Part shown: positions 7,688-15,971 of the stretch, piece by piece | Layout of the letters: every line of letters starts with the position of its first letter | Numbering within the stretch: position 1 is the first letter of the stretch | NCBI GenBank assembly: GCA_910577685.1 | Contig: CAJTOH010000011.1 | Span: 3,877 to 67,876 of the forward strand | Length of the DNA: 64,000 nucleotides | Reading direction: 5' to 3' | Origin: an uncultured Dorea sp. | Lineage (GTDB): Bacteria; Bacillota; Clostridia; Lachnospirales; Lachnospiraceae | The notes under the pieces: model-generated | Told to the model about the DNA's origin: nothing | Database searches by the model: none | What the model saw: the letters and a program-made list of their open reading frames with translations, nothing else | Made by a program: the position numbers and the translations under genes

Positions 7688-8977
7688 ATGAATTTGAATG
7701 TATTACATCCTGCCGAGCAGCTCACACGAATGATTAAAAGAGTATACGATCAGCGGCTTACCACAACCTCAGGGGGGAATCTTTCCATTAAGGATGAGAA
7801 TGGAGATATGTGGATTACTCCGGCATCTGTTGACAAGGGGACGCTGACAAAAGAGGACATGGTATGCATTAAGAGTGATGGAACCATTACGGGGCGGCAC
7901 AGGCCCAGCAGCGAATATCCGTTTCACCAGAAGATCTATGAGGCCAGAAAGGATCTGAAAGCGGTTTTGCATGCGCATCCGTCGGGGTTGGTAGCATTTT
8001 CTATTGTCAGGAAGATTCCGGAGACAAGGATATGTCCGCAGGTTTATTGGGAGTGTGGAAAGGTTGGCATGGCAAGGTATGCAATGACGGGAAGTCAGGA
8101 ATTAGGGGATTGTATTGCCGAAGTATTCAGCCAGGGGTATGACGTGGTTATGCTTGAGAATCACGGCGTAGTAGTAGGGGCGGAAAATATGCAGGACGCG
8201 TTTGGTAGATTTGAGACTATGGAGGCGGCTTCAAGGATTCAAATTCACGCGGCGGCTTTGGGGAAGCTGTCTGTTCTTGACGAGGAGACTATTCAGGAAT
8301 GTACAGAAGCCTTGAAGGCTGAGAGAGAAGGATTTGAATCAGGGGAATATAGCAGCCGGGAAAAGGCGGCCAGAAAGGAGATCTGCGATTTTGCTGCGAG
8401 AGCATACCGTCAACAGTTGATTACTAGCGTTCAGGGGTCGTTTTCCGAGAGGATTGACGACGGACGGTTTGTGGTTACGCCGTACCATAAGGACCGGCTG
8501 TATCTTGAACCGGAGGATATTGCAGCGGTTGAGAATGGAAAGTCCGAGTCCGGAAAGAGGCCGGGGAGGGCGGCGGACATTCACCGTGCGATCTATGAGG
8601 CTCATCCGGAGATTAATAGTATTATTATCTGTCAGCCCCAGAATGTGATGGCGTTTGCCGTAACCGGGGAGGCGCTGGATTCTAAGACTATACCGGAGAG
8701 CTATATCATGATGAGGGATATTCCCCGCTTAAAATCTCCTGTGATGTTGGAGAAGCCGGAGACAATCGCGGATATGTTTGATGAGAGCACGCCGATTGTC
8801 ATGGCTGATCACGATTGTCTGATTGTTACCGGGGAAAGTATGCTGAAAACGTTTGACCGTCTGGAAGTCGCGGAATACAGCGCTATGTCTATCGTAATGT
8901 CTAAGAACCAGGGAGAGATTATTCCTATCGACGAGAGAGGACTGGAAGAGATCAGACAGGTATTTCATTTAAAATAG
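7688..8977 (+). CDS. Tandem class II aldolase/adducin-family protein (probable sugar-phosphate aldolase)
   Basis: Two aldolase/adducin folds lie in one chain. The first (about 1-205) has the SGGNLS phosphate-binding motif (28-33), Glu76, the zinc pair His95/His97 in HAHP, and His159 in ENHG. It should be an active metal-dependent aldolase, splitting L-fuculose- or L-rhamnulose-type 1-phosphates. The second (about 225-429) aligns in pattern, but Ile314 and Gln316 replace the two HxH histidines and ADHD replaces ENHG, so it is probably structural or regulatory. The ATG follows AGAAAGGAAG. The next gene, a rhamnulokinase, starts 24 bases after its stop and would make the phosphorylated substrate. 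No isomerase is in the window. Confidence 0.85.
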   Translation: MNLNVLHPAEQLTRMIKRVYDQRLTTTSGGNLSIKDENGDMWITPASVDKGTLTKEDMVCIKSDGTITGRHRPSSEYPFHQKIYEARKDLKAVLHAHPSGLVAFSIVRKIPETRICPQVYWECGKVGMARYAMTGSQELGDCIAEVFSQGYDVVMLENHGVVVGAENMQDAFGRFETMEAASRIQIHAAALGKLSVLDEETIQECTEALKAEREGFESGEYSSREKAARKEICDFAARAYRQQLITSVQGSFSERIDDGRFVVTPYHKDRLYLEPEDIAAVENGKSESGKRPGRAADIHRAIYEAHPEINSIIICQPQNVMAFAVTGEALDSKTIPESYIMMRDIPRLKSPVMLEKPETIADMFDESTPIVMADHDCLIVTGESMLKTFDRLEVAEYSAMSIVMSKNQGEIIPIDERGLEEIRQVFHLK

Positions 8978-9000
8978 TCTCAGGGCGAAAGAGGTGGATA

Positions 9001-10497
9001 ATGGATAAGAAGAGGGTAATAGCCATAGATCTGGGAGCGTCCAGCGGCAGAGTGATCAGCGCAGCGTTAGAGAACGGGAGGCTTGAGTTCGATGAAATCC
9101 ATCGGTTTGCGAACGAGGGTATTCATGTGGGGGGACGGTTCTACACGGATATACTGTATGTGTATCGGGAGATCATAACCGGCTTGAAGGAAGCCGTGCG
9201 CAGAGGCGGGACCATAGAATCGGCGGCTGTTGACAGTTGGGGCGTGGATTTTGCACTGCTGGACGGGCAGGGCGAGTTGATGTGCAATCCATATCATTAC
9301 CGGGACGAGCAGGCGGCGGGGATGATAGAGGAAGCGGAGGGGATTTTCGGAAAAAGAGGTTTATTTATGCTGACCGGCGTACAGGATATGTGGTACAATT
9401 CGGTCTACCAGATTCAGGGGATCCGGAGAAGAAATCCCGGCCTCTTGGAGCGTGCGGAATGTTTTCTTATGATTCCCGACATTTTGGGATATTTTCTGAC
9501 CGGAAACCGTACGGTAGAATACACAAGCGCATCCACGACACAGATGTATGATTTGAGGAGGAGGGAATGGTCAGAACCGATCGGCAGTAAGCTTGGCCTG
9601 AACGTGAAGCTGTTTCCGGAGGTAGTTATGACGGGGGCTTTTAAAGGGAATTTCTGCCCAAGGGCAAAGAGAATGATCGGGCTGCCGGACGGAAAGGAGA
9701 TTCGTCTGACTGCGGCGGCAGGCCATGATTCGGCTTCGGCGGCCTATGGGGTTCCGGCAAAAGAGAAGAATTACATTTTTATTAGTTCCGGCACTTGGTC
9801 CGTGATCGGGAAGATTCTGGACGAGCCGCTTATCACGAAAGAAATCTATGACAGGGGCTACTCCAATGAAGGGGCGGCTTTTGGTAAGATTAAGCTGGTA
9901 AAGTCTATTATGGGGATGTGGCTGATTCAGGAACTTAGGAAATGCTGGAAGAATCAGGGCAGGGAGACGGGCTACGCATTTTTGACGGAAGAGTCAAGAA
10001 AGGCGGCCGCATTTTCACATATGATTAACGTGGACGACGAGCTGTTTGTGGCGCCGGTTGATATGGAGGATTCAATCAATCAGTATTGTATTCGTACGAA
10101 GCAGACGGTGATGAAGCATCAGGGGGAATTCTACAGGACGGTGATGGAATCGTTGGCGTTCAAATACAGAGAGGCGATTCAGGATCTGGAAAATATAGCC
10201 GGCGAGAGGGTGGATACGATCTATCTGCTGGGAGGCGCGATTCAGGATCAGGAATTTTGTAAGTATATTGCGAATGTCACCGGGAAATGTGTCAGCGCGG
10301 GGCCGGTGGAAGCTACGGCGGTTGGCAATGCGTTAATCCAAATGAAGGCGCTGGGGTTCTTGGAAGATGGGGATGAATATGTAAGAATAATCAGGGAGGC
10401 ATTCAATATACGCCATTATGAACCGGAGGAGACGGAAGTCTGGAATCGTATGTATGAGAGGTATAAAGCGGTGACGGCTCAAAAGGCCGCAGAATGA
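9001..10497 (+). CDS. rhaB: Rhamnulokinase (FGGY carbohydrate kinase)
   Basis: Phosphorylates L-rhamnulose (possibly L-fuculose) to the 1-phosphate in the cytoplasm, giving the substrate for the upstream aldolase. At 498 aa it matches the family length. The start MDKKRVIAIDLGASSGR is the first phosphate loop of the actin-like kinase fold. AVDSWGVDFALLD and NPYHYRD are typical of RhaB, and ISSGTWSVIG plus YLLGGAIQDQEFCKYIANVTG are C-terminal ATP-site segments. AAAGAGGTGG precedes ATG 9001. A strong terminator follows. Assignment to rhamnulose rather than fuculose rests on RhaB-like motifs only. Confidence 0.88.
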   Translation: MDKKRVIAIDLGASSGRVISAALENGRLEFDEIHRFANEGIHVGGRFYTDILYVYREIITGLKEAVRRGGTIESAAVDSWGVDFALLDGQGELMCNPYHYRDEQAAGMIEEAEGIFGKRGLFMLTGVQDMWYNSVYQIQGIRRRNPGLLERAECFLMIPDILGYFLTGNRTVEYTSASTTQMYDLRRREWSEPIGSKLGLNVKLFPEVVMTGAFKGNFCPRAKRMIGLPDGKEIRLTAAAGHDSASAAYGVPAKEKNYIFISSGTWSVIGKILDEPLITKEIYDRGYSNEGAAFGKIKLVKSIMGMWLIQELRKCWKNQGRETGYAFLTEESRKAAAFSHMINVDDELFVAPVDMEDSINQYCIRTKQTVMKHQGEFYRTVMESLAFKYREAIQDLENIAGERVDTIYLLGGAIQDQEFCKYIANVTGKCVSAGPVEATAVGNALIQMKALGFLEDGDEYVRIIREAFNIRHYEPEETEVWNRMYERYKAVTAQKAAE

Positions 10498-10504
10498 TTG
10501 ATAT

Positions 10505-10565
10505 GGCCAGAGGATGCCGCAAAATTGGGCGTTTTCCGATTTTGAGGCATCCCTCGGCTTTTTAT
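10505..10565 (+). terminator. Intrinsic terminator after rhaB
   Basis: GCC-A-GAGGATGCC pairs with GGCATCCCTC-GGC, with an inner CAAAAT/ATTTTG extension, and TTTTT follows. It sits between convergent genes and may act in both directions. Confidence 0.75.
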
Positions 10566-10577
10566 GCATGTATCTTT

Positions 10578-11114
10578 TTAAGAGTGAGAATGATGCGTTA
10601 TCTGGCGAATATCCGGCACTGCCAGCAGGATGGGATAGAGGGCGAAGGCGATGATAAGCCCGCTGAGGCCCTGAATCAGATTGGCGGGAACGCTTGCCAT
10701 TGCGGCTGACGCCCCGTAGAGCGGGATCTCGCACAGAAAGTATCCTCCTCCTACCATGATGATGTCCGTAACTCCGCCCAGAATGAGAGCCATATATTGG
10801 CTTCCGGACGTCTTTCCGAGTTTATGATAGAGGATTCCGGCGATCCATGCAACGATCCCTTTCACTGCAAAGGTGATCGGTACATAGATAAAGTATCCGC
10901 CCAGCAGGTCTGCCATGGCGGAACCAATTCCGGCCGCCAGAAGCCCGTAGGACGGCCCAAGGATTACCCCGGAGAGGATGACAATGGCGTCGCCCGGATG
11001 TATATATCCGCCGGTCCCCGGCGTGGGAATCCGGATGGACATGGTAGCCGCGCATGCCAGCGCCGCAAATAACGCTGTCATGACAAGTTTCTTTGGATTA
11101 GTATTCATGTTCAC
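10578..11114 (-). CDS. ECF transporter S component (vitamin-type substrate binder)
   Basis: A small membrane protein (178 aa) with about six hydrophobic helices. It should bind a vitamin or similar micronutrient and use shared EcfA/EcfT energising parts encoded elsewhere. Family signs are KKLVMTALFAALACAAT at the N-terminus, the conserved GYIHPGDAIVIL segment, and LLGGYFIYVPITFAVKGI. The GTG start at 11114 has AGAGGT about 8 bases upstream. An ATG two codons further in is the alternative. The ligand cannot be told from sequence, and no riboswitch consensus was recognised in the 100-base leader. Confidence 0.82.
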   Translation of the reverse strand: MNMNTNPKKLVMTALFAALACAATMSIRIPTPGTGGYIHPGDAIVILSGVILGPSYGLLAAGIGSAMADLLGGYFIYVPITFAVKGIVAWIAGILYHKLGKTSGSQYMALILGGVTDIIMVGGGYFLCEIPLYGASAAMASVPANLIQGLSGLIIAFALYPILLAVPDIRQITHHSHS

Positions 11115-11269
11115 AGTAGTTACCTCTTTTCATGTTAAGATTTTATGTTTTTGCTTGATGTAGATACTTTATACCATATCTGGAATGAATTAAAGGTCCA
11201 ATAATCACATAATTGACCATGCCAATTTGCGGTCATATGAAAGTTGTAGAAGAGAGAGGGTTAGTAGAT

Positions 11270-12478
11270 ATGAAAATTGTGATTGCGATAGATTCGTTTA
11301 AAGGCAGCATGAGCTCGGCAGACGCCGGTAGTGCGGCGAAGGCAGGCATACTTAGAGCATGCGGGGCGGACATTATTGTAAAGCCCTTGGCGGACGGCGG
11401 AGAAGGAACCACGGAGGCTCTGGTAGAAGGGCTGGGGGGAGAATACGTTTCCCTTGAGGTCTCAGGGCCGTTGGGAGCAAAGACGGACGTAAGATACGGG
11501 ATTCTCGGAGACGGAAGGACGGCTGTGCTTGAGATGGCGGAGGCAGCAGGCATTACTTTGGTGAAGCCGGAGGAATTAGATCCGTCAAGGGCGACAACCT
11601 ACGGCGTGGGAGAGATGATTCTGGATGCCGTAAACCGAGGCTGCAGGGAATTTATTATCGGTATCGGGGGAAGCGCTACCAGCGAGGGCGGAGCCGGTAT
11701 GCTGCAGGCATTAGGATACGAGATTACCGATGAGGAAGGGAAGAACATCGGGCCGGGTATCCGTGATTTGGACCGGATTGCGTCTATTTCCTCCAAAAAC
11801 GTGCCGGATGCGCTGAAAGAGTGTCATTTTAATATTGCGTGTGATGTAGAGAACCCTCTTTGCGGCGAGAACGGAGCCGTCTATGTGTATGGCCCGCAAA
11901 AGGGAGTCAAAGAGGAGGAAAAGCAGAGTTTTGATGAGAAGCTGCGGCATTTTGCGGACAAGACGAGGGAATATCTTCAAAGGGTGTCTTGCGGCGCTTG
12001 TATTTCCGGGACGGACGGGGTTCCCCGGATAGAGGACGCTGCGGATTATAGATGGGCGAAAGGCGCCGGGGCGGCGGGCGGTTTGGGATTTGCGTTCCTG
12101 AGCTATCTGCCCAACGCAGAATTAAAATCGGGGATTGATATCGTTCTGGACGCAGTAGGGCTTGAACAGGAGGTGAAGGACGCGGATATCGTCATTACCG
12201 GCGAAGGACGGCTGGACTCCCAGACAGCTATGGGGAAGGTACCCGTAGGCGTTGCCCGCCTTGCAAAAAAGTACGGGGCCAGAGTGCTGGCGTTCGCCGG
12301 AGGCATTGCAGAGGATGCAGGGATATGTAATGAGGCGGGGATTGACGCCTTCTTTCCGATTGTGAGGGGAGTCACTACTATGGAAGAAGCGATGCTCCCG
12401 GAAAATGCGAAAAAGAATATGGAATTGTCTGTCGAACAGGTATTCAGAGCAATAATCACACAGAATCGGAACGGATAA
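11270..12478 (+). CDS. Glycerate kinase (GlxK/GarK family)
   Basis: A cytoplasmic enzyme that phosphorylates D-glycerate with ATP, usually to 2-phosphoglycerate in this family. It starts MKIVIAIDSFKGSMSS, the family hallmark, followed by PLADGGEGTTEAL, GIGGSATSEGGAGMLQALG and ITGEGRLDSQTAMGKVP. The 402 aa match a full-length enzyme of about 380-400. I use ATG 11270 with GAGAGGG upstream because family proteins begin at MKI; an in-frame ATG at 11213 would add 19 unrelated residues. It is transcribed alone, divergent from the ECF gene. Confidence 0.93.
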   Translation: MKIVIAIDSFKGSMSSADAGSAAKAGILRACGADIIVKPLADGGEGTTEALVEGLGGEYVSLEVSGPLGAKTDVRYGILGDGRTAVLEMAEAAGITLVKPEELDPSRATTYGVGEMILDAVNRGCREFIIGIGGSATSEGGAGMLQALGYEITDEEGKNIGPGIRDLDRIASISSKNVPDALKECHFNIACDVENPLCGENGAVYVYGPQKGVKEEEKQSFDEKLRHFADKTREYLQRVSCGACISGTDGVPRIEDAADYRWAKGAGAAGGLGFAFLSYLPNAELKSGIDIVLDAVGLEQEVKDADIVITGEGRLDSQTAMGKVPVGVARLAKKYGARVLAFAGGIAEDAGICNEAGIDAFFPIVRGVTTMEEAMLPENAKKNMELSVEQVFRAIITQNRNG

Positions 12479-12517
12479 ACATAATCCGAGGAAGGTCAAT
12501 GGATGGTCTGTTCATGG

Positions 12518-12928
12518 TTATACATCCAGTTTCTTTAACGAGAGGAGAAGCAGTATGATCCCTGCGCCCGTCAGGATATGCCCAATACCTGCAATCCCTG
12601 AGATGGAAGCAGACGCGCCGTCAGACAGCGTAAGTCCAAGTACCTGTGTGACTCCGCGGACGGCCAGCATAACGGCGGTGAGCGGCACGCCGATATTGTA
12701 GACCCTCATGAATATGCGGAAGGTCTTAATTTCTTCCAGATTGCCCCGCGCCGAAAAAAGTGCCGTCAGCATGAAGACGACCATGTCGAGAAGGAACAGA
12801 TGCGTATGTACCTTGCCGAGGGCGGTAGCTTCCGTAAATTGATTGAATTTTGTGAATTCCCTGTAGAACACGCCGCCCGCCATAGCGGCGACTGCGTAAA
12901 TCAGGGAAATATTAAGATATTTTTTCAT
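12518..12928 (-). CDS. DUF2871 family membrane protein
   Basis: A 136-aa protein with four hydrophobic helices. It starts MKKYLNISLIYAVAAMAGGVFYREFTKFN and carries HTHLFLLDM, the pattern I associate with DUF2871, a small uncharacterised Firmicute membrane family with conserved His residues. ATG 12928 has GAGGTG 6 bases upstream; a GTG inside that ribosome binding site would add three residues and is unlikely. It lies 43 bases after the EamA-type gene on the same strand, so the two probably share a transcript. Function unknown. Confidence 0.75.
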   Translation of the reverse strand: MKKYLNISLIYAVAAMAGGVFYREFTKFNQFTEATALGKVHTHLFLLDMVVFMLTALFSARGNLEEIKTFRIFMRVYNIGVPLTAVMLAVRGVTQVLGLTLSDGASASISGIAGIGHILTGAGIILLLLSLKKLDV

Positions 12929-12971
12929 CTTCGTCACCTCTTGTGTAATAATATTTTCAATATTTAGTAGC

Positions 12972-13832
12972 TTATTTTGATTTCAGTGAGGAATACATCG
13001 CGACGCCTAAGATTACGGCTCCGCCGGCCAGTTCCCGTATACTGGGAATTTCCCCGAGGAATAAGAGGGCGTAAACAATCCCGTAGACGGTTTCCATCCC
13101 CGATATGATACCGGCAGTCTGCGCCTTCACGCTTTTCTGTGCAGTCACATACAGGGAGTGGGCGAAGGCGGTGCAGATAAAGCCTACGAAGGCGACTCCG
13201 GCAATATCCTTAGCCTGCCAGACCGTTTCCACGAGAAACAGCGCCGGGAGAAGTACCACGGCTGCCGATCCTTGTTCATAGAGACAGATGGTGCGGGCGG
13301 CGTACCGGGCTGAAAAGTAGCGGTTTGCCAGCGTCAGGACCGCATAGGTAAGGCTTGAGGCCATGCCCCAGAGGATGCCGATGGTAGTATGGTTTGCCAT
13401 GGAGAATTCCGGTATGGTAATCAGCACTCCGATAAACAGGATCACTGCGCATATAATGCTCTGGCGGCGTATCTTTTCGCGGAATACGGCCGGCTCCAGA
13501 AATGTCAGAAACAAAGGGAACGTAGAGAAGGTGATGGTTCCGATCGCTACCGTCGACACTTGTATGGACTGGAAAAAGGTGGTCCAGTGCGCGGCCATGA
13601 CCGCTCCGGTCAGAATGATCAGAAAGACGTCTCTTTTTGAATCAAGCTTTAATCTGTCTTTTTTTACGAGTGCGATCGCGAGAAGCAACAGGGAAGAACA
13701 GACGACCCTCCCAAGAGCGACCATGACTGCGGAAATTTCTACAAACTGTGCGGCAACGCCGGCAAGCCCGAAAAGCATTACGGCGATATGCAGGTACAGG
13801 ATGTTCTTGTTAAAGTGTGTTTGTGCGTGCAT
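12972..13832 (-). CDS. EamA/DMT-family transporter
   Basis: An integral membrane protein (286 aa) with ten hydrophobic segments in two repeated halves of five, the EamA (drug/metabolite transporter) layout. The first half ends with VLITIPEFS. The second half begins GILWGMASSLTYAVLTLANR and ends in the usual LFLGEIPSIRELAGGAVILGV motif. AAAGGAGG lies 9 bases before the ATG. Such proteins export metabolites or amino acids. The substrate is not predictable. It precedes the DUF2871 gene. Confidence 0.88.
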   Translation of the reverse strand: MHAQTHFNKNILYLHIAVMLFGLAGVAAQFVEISAVMVALGRVVCSSLLLLAIALVKKDRLKLDSKRDVFLIILTGAVMAAHWTTFFQSIQVSTVAIGTITFSTFPLFLTFLEPAVFREKIRRQSIICAVILFIGVLITIPEFSMANHTTIGILWGMASSLTYAVLTLANRYFSARYAARTICLYEQGSAAVVLLPALFLVETVWQAKDIAGVAFVGFICTAFAHSLYVTAQKSVKAQTAGIISGMETVYGIVYALLFLGEIPSIRELAGGAVILGVAMYSSLKSK

Positions 13833-14117
13833 TGTTTGGATCCTCCTTTGGGTATGTTTTCCTGCAATGTATATTATAGAGAATGGGTGGGAAAAGTCAA
13901 TAATTTCTGGTATTAAAGGATATTCTGGCGAAGGTGTGGAAGGAGAGGAAAAAATAGCTGGGAATAAAAGGCACTGTTAGAAATCTTCCTCTTTCTTGAC
14001 AAGAAAGGGGGAGATTGTTAGACTGATGTTATAGGGCGCGTTGTTCTTCCGGATAGTGATTTGGGCGGGCGTTCCCGGAAGGCGGAGAATTCGATAAAAA
14101 GGATAATAGATTGTCAT

Positions 14118-15212
14118 ATGGCAGAAAAGGGAAAAAATCCTCAAAAAAATAAAATAAAGTTAATCGTAAGTATAGTCTTATGGATATCTGCACTGCTTTT
14201 AAGCGCAGCGGCAAGATTTTTGGGCGGTTTTGCTCAGTGGTACAGCACGCGGGTCTATCCGCTGTGGGTGGCGAGCGTAGGGCGGCTGGCGGGGTATTTC
14301 CCCGTTTCCGTGTCGGAAATGCTGCTGTATTTTCTGCTGCTTGGCATTGCCGTATGGACTGTCGGGAGGTTTGCCGGGAAGATTGCCGGAAAAGGGCTGT
14401 ATACCGGATTTGTGAACCTGTTTCTGCTGGCGTCAGTTTTATGTTTTCTGTATGTGGTAAATTGCGGGATTAACTATCATCGGGAGTCGTTTGCGGACAG
14501 TTCGGGAATCGGGACTGCAAAATATTCCTCCGGGGAGTTGGAGGAGGTGTGCGTCTGGCTGACCCGTGAAATATCAGGATTAAGCGGCAGGGTTGAACGA
14601 GGAAGGGAAGGCGGTATGGAATTGGGATTCCCGGCGGAAGAAAAGGCTGTGAAGGCCATGGAGAAGCTTGCGTGGGAGTATCCGGAGCTTGCAGGTTATT
14701 TCCCGAAGCCGAAGGAACTTGTGAATTCCTGCATCCTTTCGATTCAGAATTTGACGGGGGTCTACTCGCCGTTTACGATTGAGGCGAATTATAACGGAGA
14801 TGTGCAGGACTATGTTATTCCGTATACCGCATGCCACGAATTATCCCATCTGCGGGGATTTATGCAGGAGCAGGAAGCGAATTTTATCGCCTTTCTGGCT
14901 TGCAGCAAGTCTGGCGATGATGCGTTTGCATACAGCGGATATCTGTCGGCATGGATACAATGTATGAATGTGCTGTATAAATGGGATTATGACGTCTGGG
15001 CTGACGTGCGCAGCCAACTGCCGGCGGAAGCGGAGGCGGATCTTAGGCTGAACAGGGAGTTCTGGGCAAAATATGACGGCGCTATTGCAGAGGTCTCGAA
15101 TAAGGTTAATGATACATATCTGAAAGCGAATGGGCAGAAGGACGGGGTGAAGAGTTATAACCGCATGGTGGATCTGGTCGTCGCTTATTATAAGAGCAAT
15201 GTAAGGCCGTGA
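14118..15212 (+). CDS. DUF3810 family membrane protein, probable zinc metallopeptidase-like
   Basis: From ATG 14118 this is 364 aa. It has an N-terminal basic tail, three hydrophobic helices (about 12-34, 52-80 and 93-118) and a large domain carrying PYTACHELSHLRGFMQEQEANF. That is an HExxH-like zinc-site pattern (HELSH) with a downstream Glu, as in DUF3810 proteins. It is probably membrane-anchored with the domain outside. AAAGGA lies upstream at a rather long distance (about 15 bases); an upstream in-frame ATG at 14061 is poorly supported. It stands alone between the EamA gene and the DUF1847 gene. The peptidase role is inferred. Confidence 0.75.
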   Translation: MAEKGKNPQKNKIKLIVSIVLWISALLLSAAARFLGGFAQWYSTRVYPLWVASVGRLAGYFPVSVSEMLLYFLLLGIAVWTVGRFAGKIAGKGLYTGFVNLFLLASVLCFLYVVNCGINYHRESFADSSGIGTAKYSSGELEEVCVWLTREISGLSGRVERGREGGMELGFPAEEKAVKAMEKLAWEYPELAGYFPKPKELVNSCILSIQNLTGVYSPFTIEANYNGDVQDYVIPYTACHELSHLRGFMQEQEANFIAFLACSKSGDDAFAYSGYLSAWIQCMNVLYKWDYDVWADVRSQLPAEAEADLRLNREFWAKYDGAIAEVSNKVNDTYLKANGQKDGVKSYNRMVDLVVAYYKSNVRP

Positions 15213-15263
15213 GGCATTGCAGGTAAGAGGCGTGCATTTTAATTGTGAGAAGGAGGAAAAAAG

Positions 15264-15902
15264 ATGGGTAACGAGAACTTAGTAAAAGAGAGGTCATGCA
15301 TTGACTGTGCGGTAAAGAACTGTAATAAGATGGATAAGACTTATCCGGAGTTCTGCCTGACCACGAATATGGATCAGGAAGTATACCGTGAAGCGATGGC
15401 GTGTTACGAGGAGGAAGGGAACCATAAGACGATGGTTGCGGCTGCAGAAGTGGAGTATGAACATTACTGCCAGTATACGAGAGTGGAGGAAATCATGGAA
15501 TTTGCCCGGAAGATCGGGGCGAAGAAGATCGGGATCGCTACTTGTGTCGGGCTTTTGAATGAGAGCCGCACATTGGCTTCGATCATGAGATCCCACGGCT
15601 TCGAGGTGTTTGGGATTGCATGCAAAGCAGGGGCGACGCCCAAGAGCTCCGTCGGTATTCCGGAAGCATGTAACGGAGTCGGAACGAATATGTGTAATCC
15701 GATTTTACAGGCGAAGATGCTGAATCATGCGGAGACAGACCTCAATGTAGTAGTGGGGCTGTGCGTGGGGCATGACAGCCTGTTCTACAAGTATTCGGAA
15801 GCGTTGGCGACGACGGCTGTAACGAAGGACCGCGTGCTTGGCCATAATCCTGCGGCGGCTTTGTATACGGCGGATACTTATTATAAGAAGCTGAAGGAGT
15901 AG
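15264..15902 (+). CDS. DUF1847 family protein (Cys-rich, probable metal binder)
   Basis: A 212-aa soluble protein typical of anaerobic Firmicutes and methanogens. It has an N-terminal cysteine set (CIDCAVKNC) and more cysteines along the chain (ATCVGLLNE, GIACKAG, NMCNP, GLCVGHD). This pattern matches DUF1847, thought to bind metal. The segment VVGLCVGHDSLFYKYSEA is strongly conserved in the family. AGAAGGAGG precedes ATG 15264. Molecular function is not known. Confidence 0.85.
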   Translation: MGNENLVKERSCIDCAVKNCNKMDKTYPEFCLTTNMDQEVYREAMACYEEEGNHKTMVAAAEVEYEHYCQYTRVEEIMEFARKIGAKKIGIATCVGLLNESRTLASIMRSHGFEVFGIACKAGATPKSSVGIPEACNGVGTNMCNPILQAKMLNHAETDLNVVVGLCVGHDSLFYKYSEALATTAVTKDRVLGHNPAAALYTADTYYKKLKE

Positions 15903-15917
15903 ATGTGCCAAGAATTG

Positions 15918-15957
15918 AAAAGGGGCTGCTGCAATAATGCGAGACGCCCCTTTTTCT
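15918..15957. terminator. Bidirectional intrinsic terminator
   Basis: AAAAGGGGC (15918-15926) pairs with GCCCCTTTT, with T runs on both sides. It serves the DUF1847 gene on the plus strand and topB on the minus strand. Confidence 0.8.
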
Positions 15958-15971
15958 TAAGTCCGCTGCTG

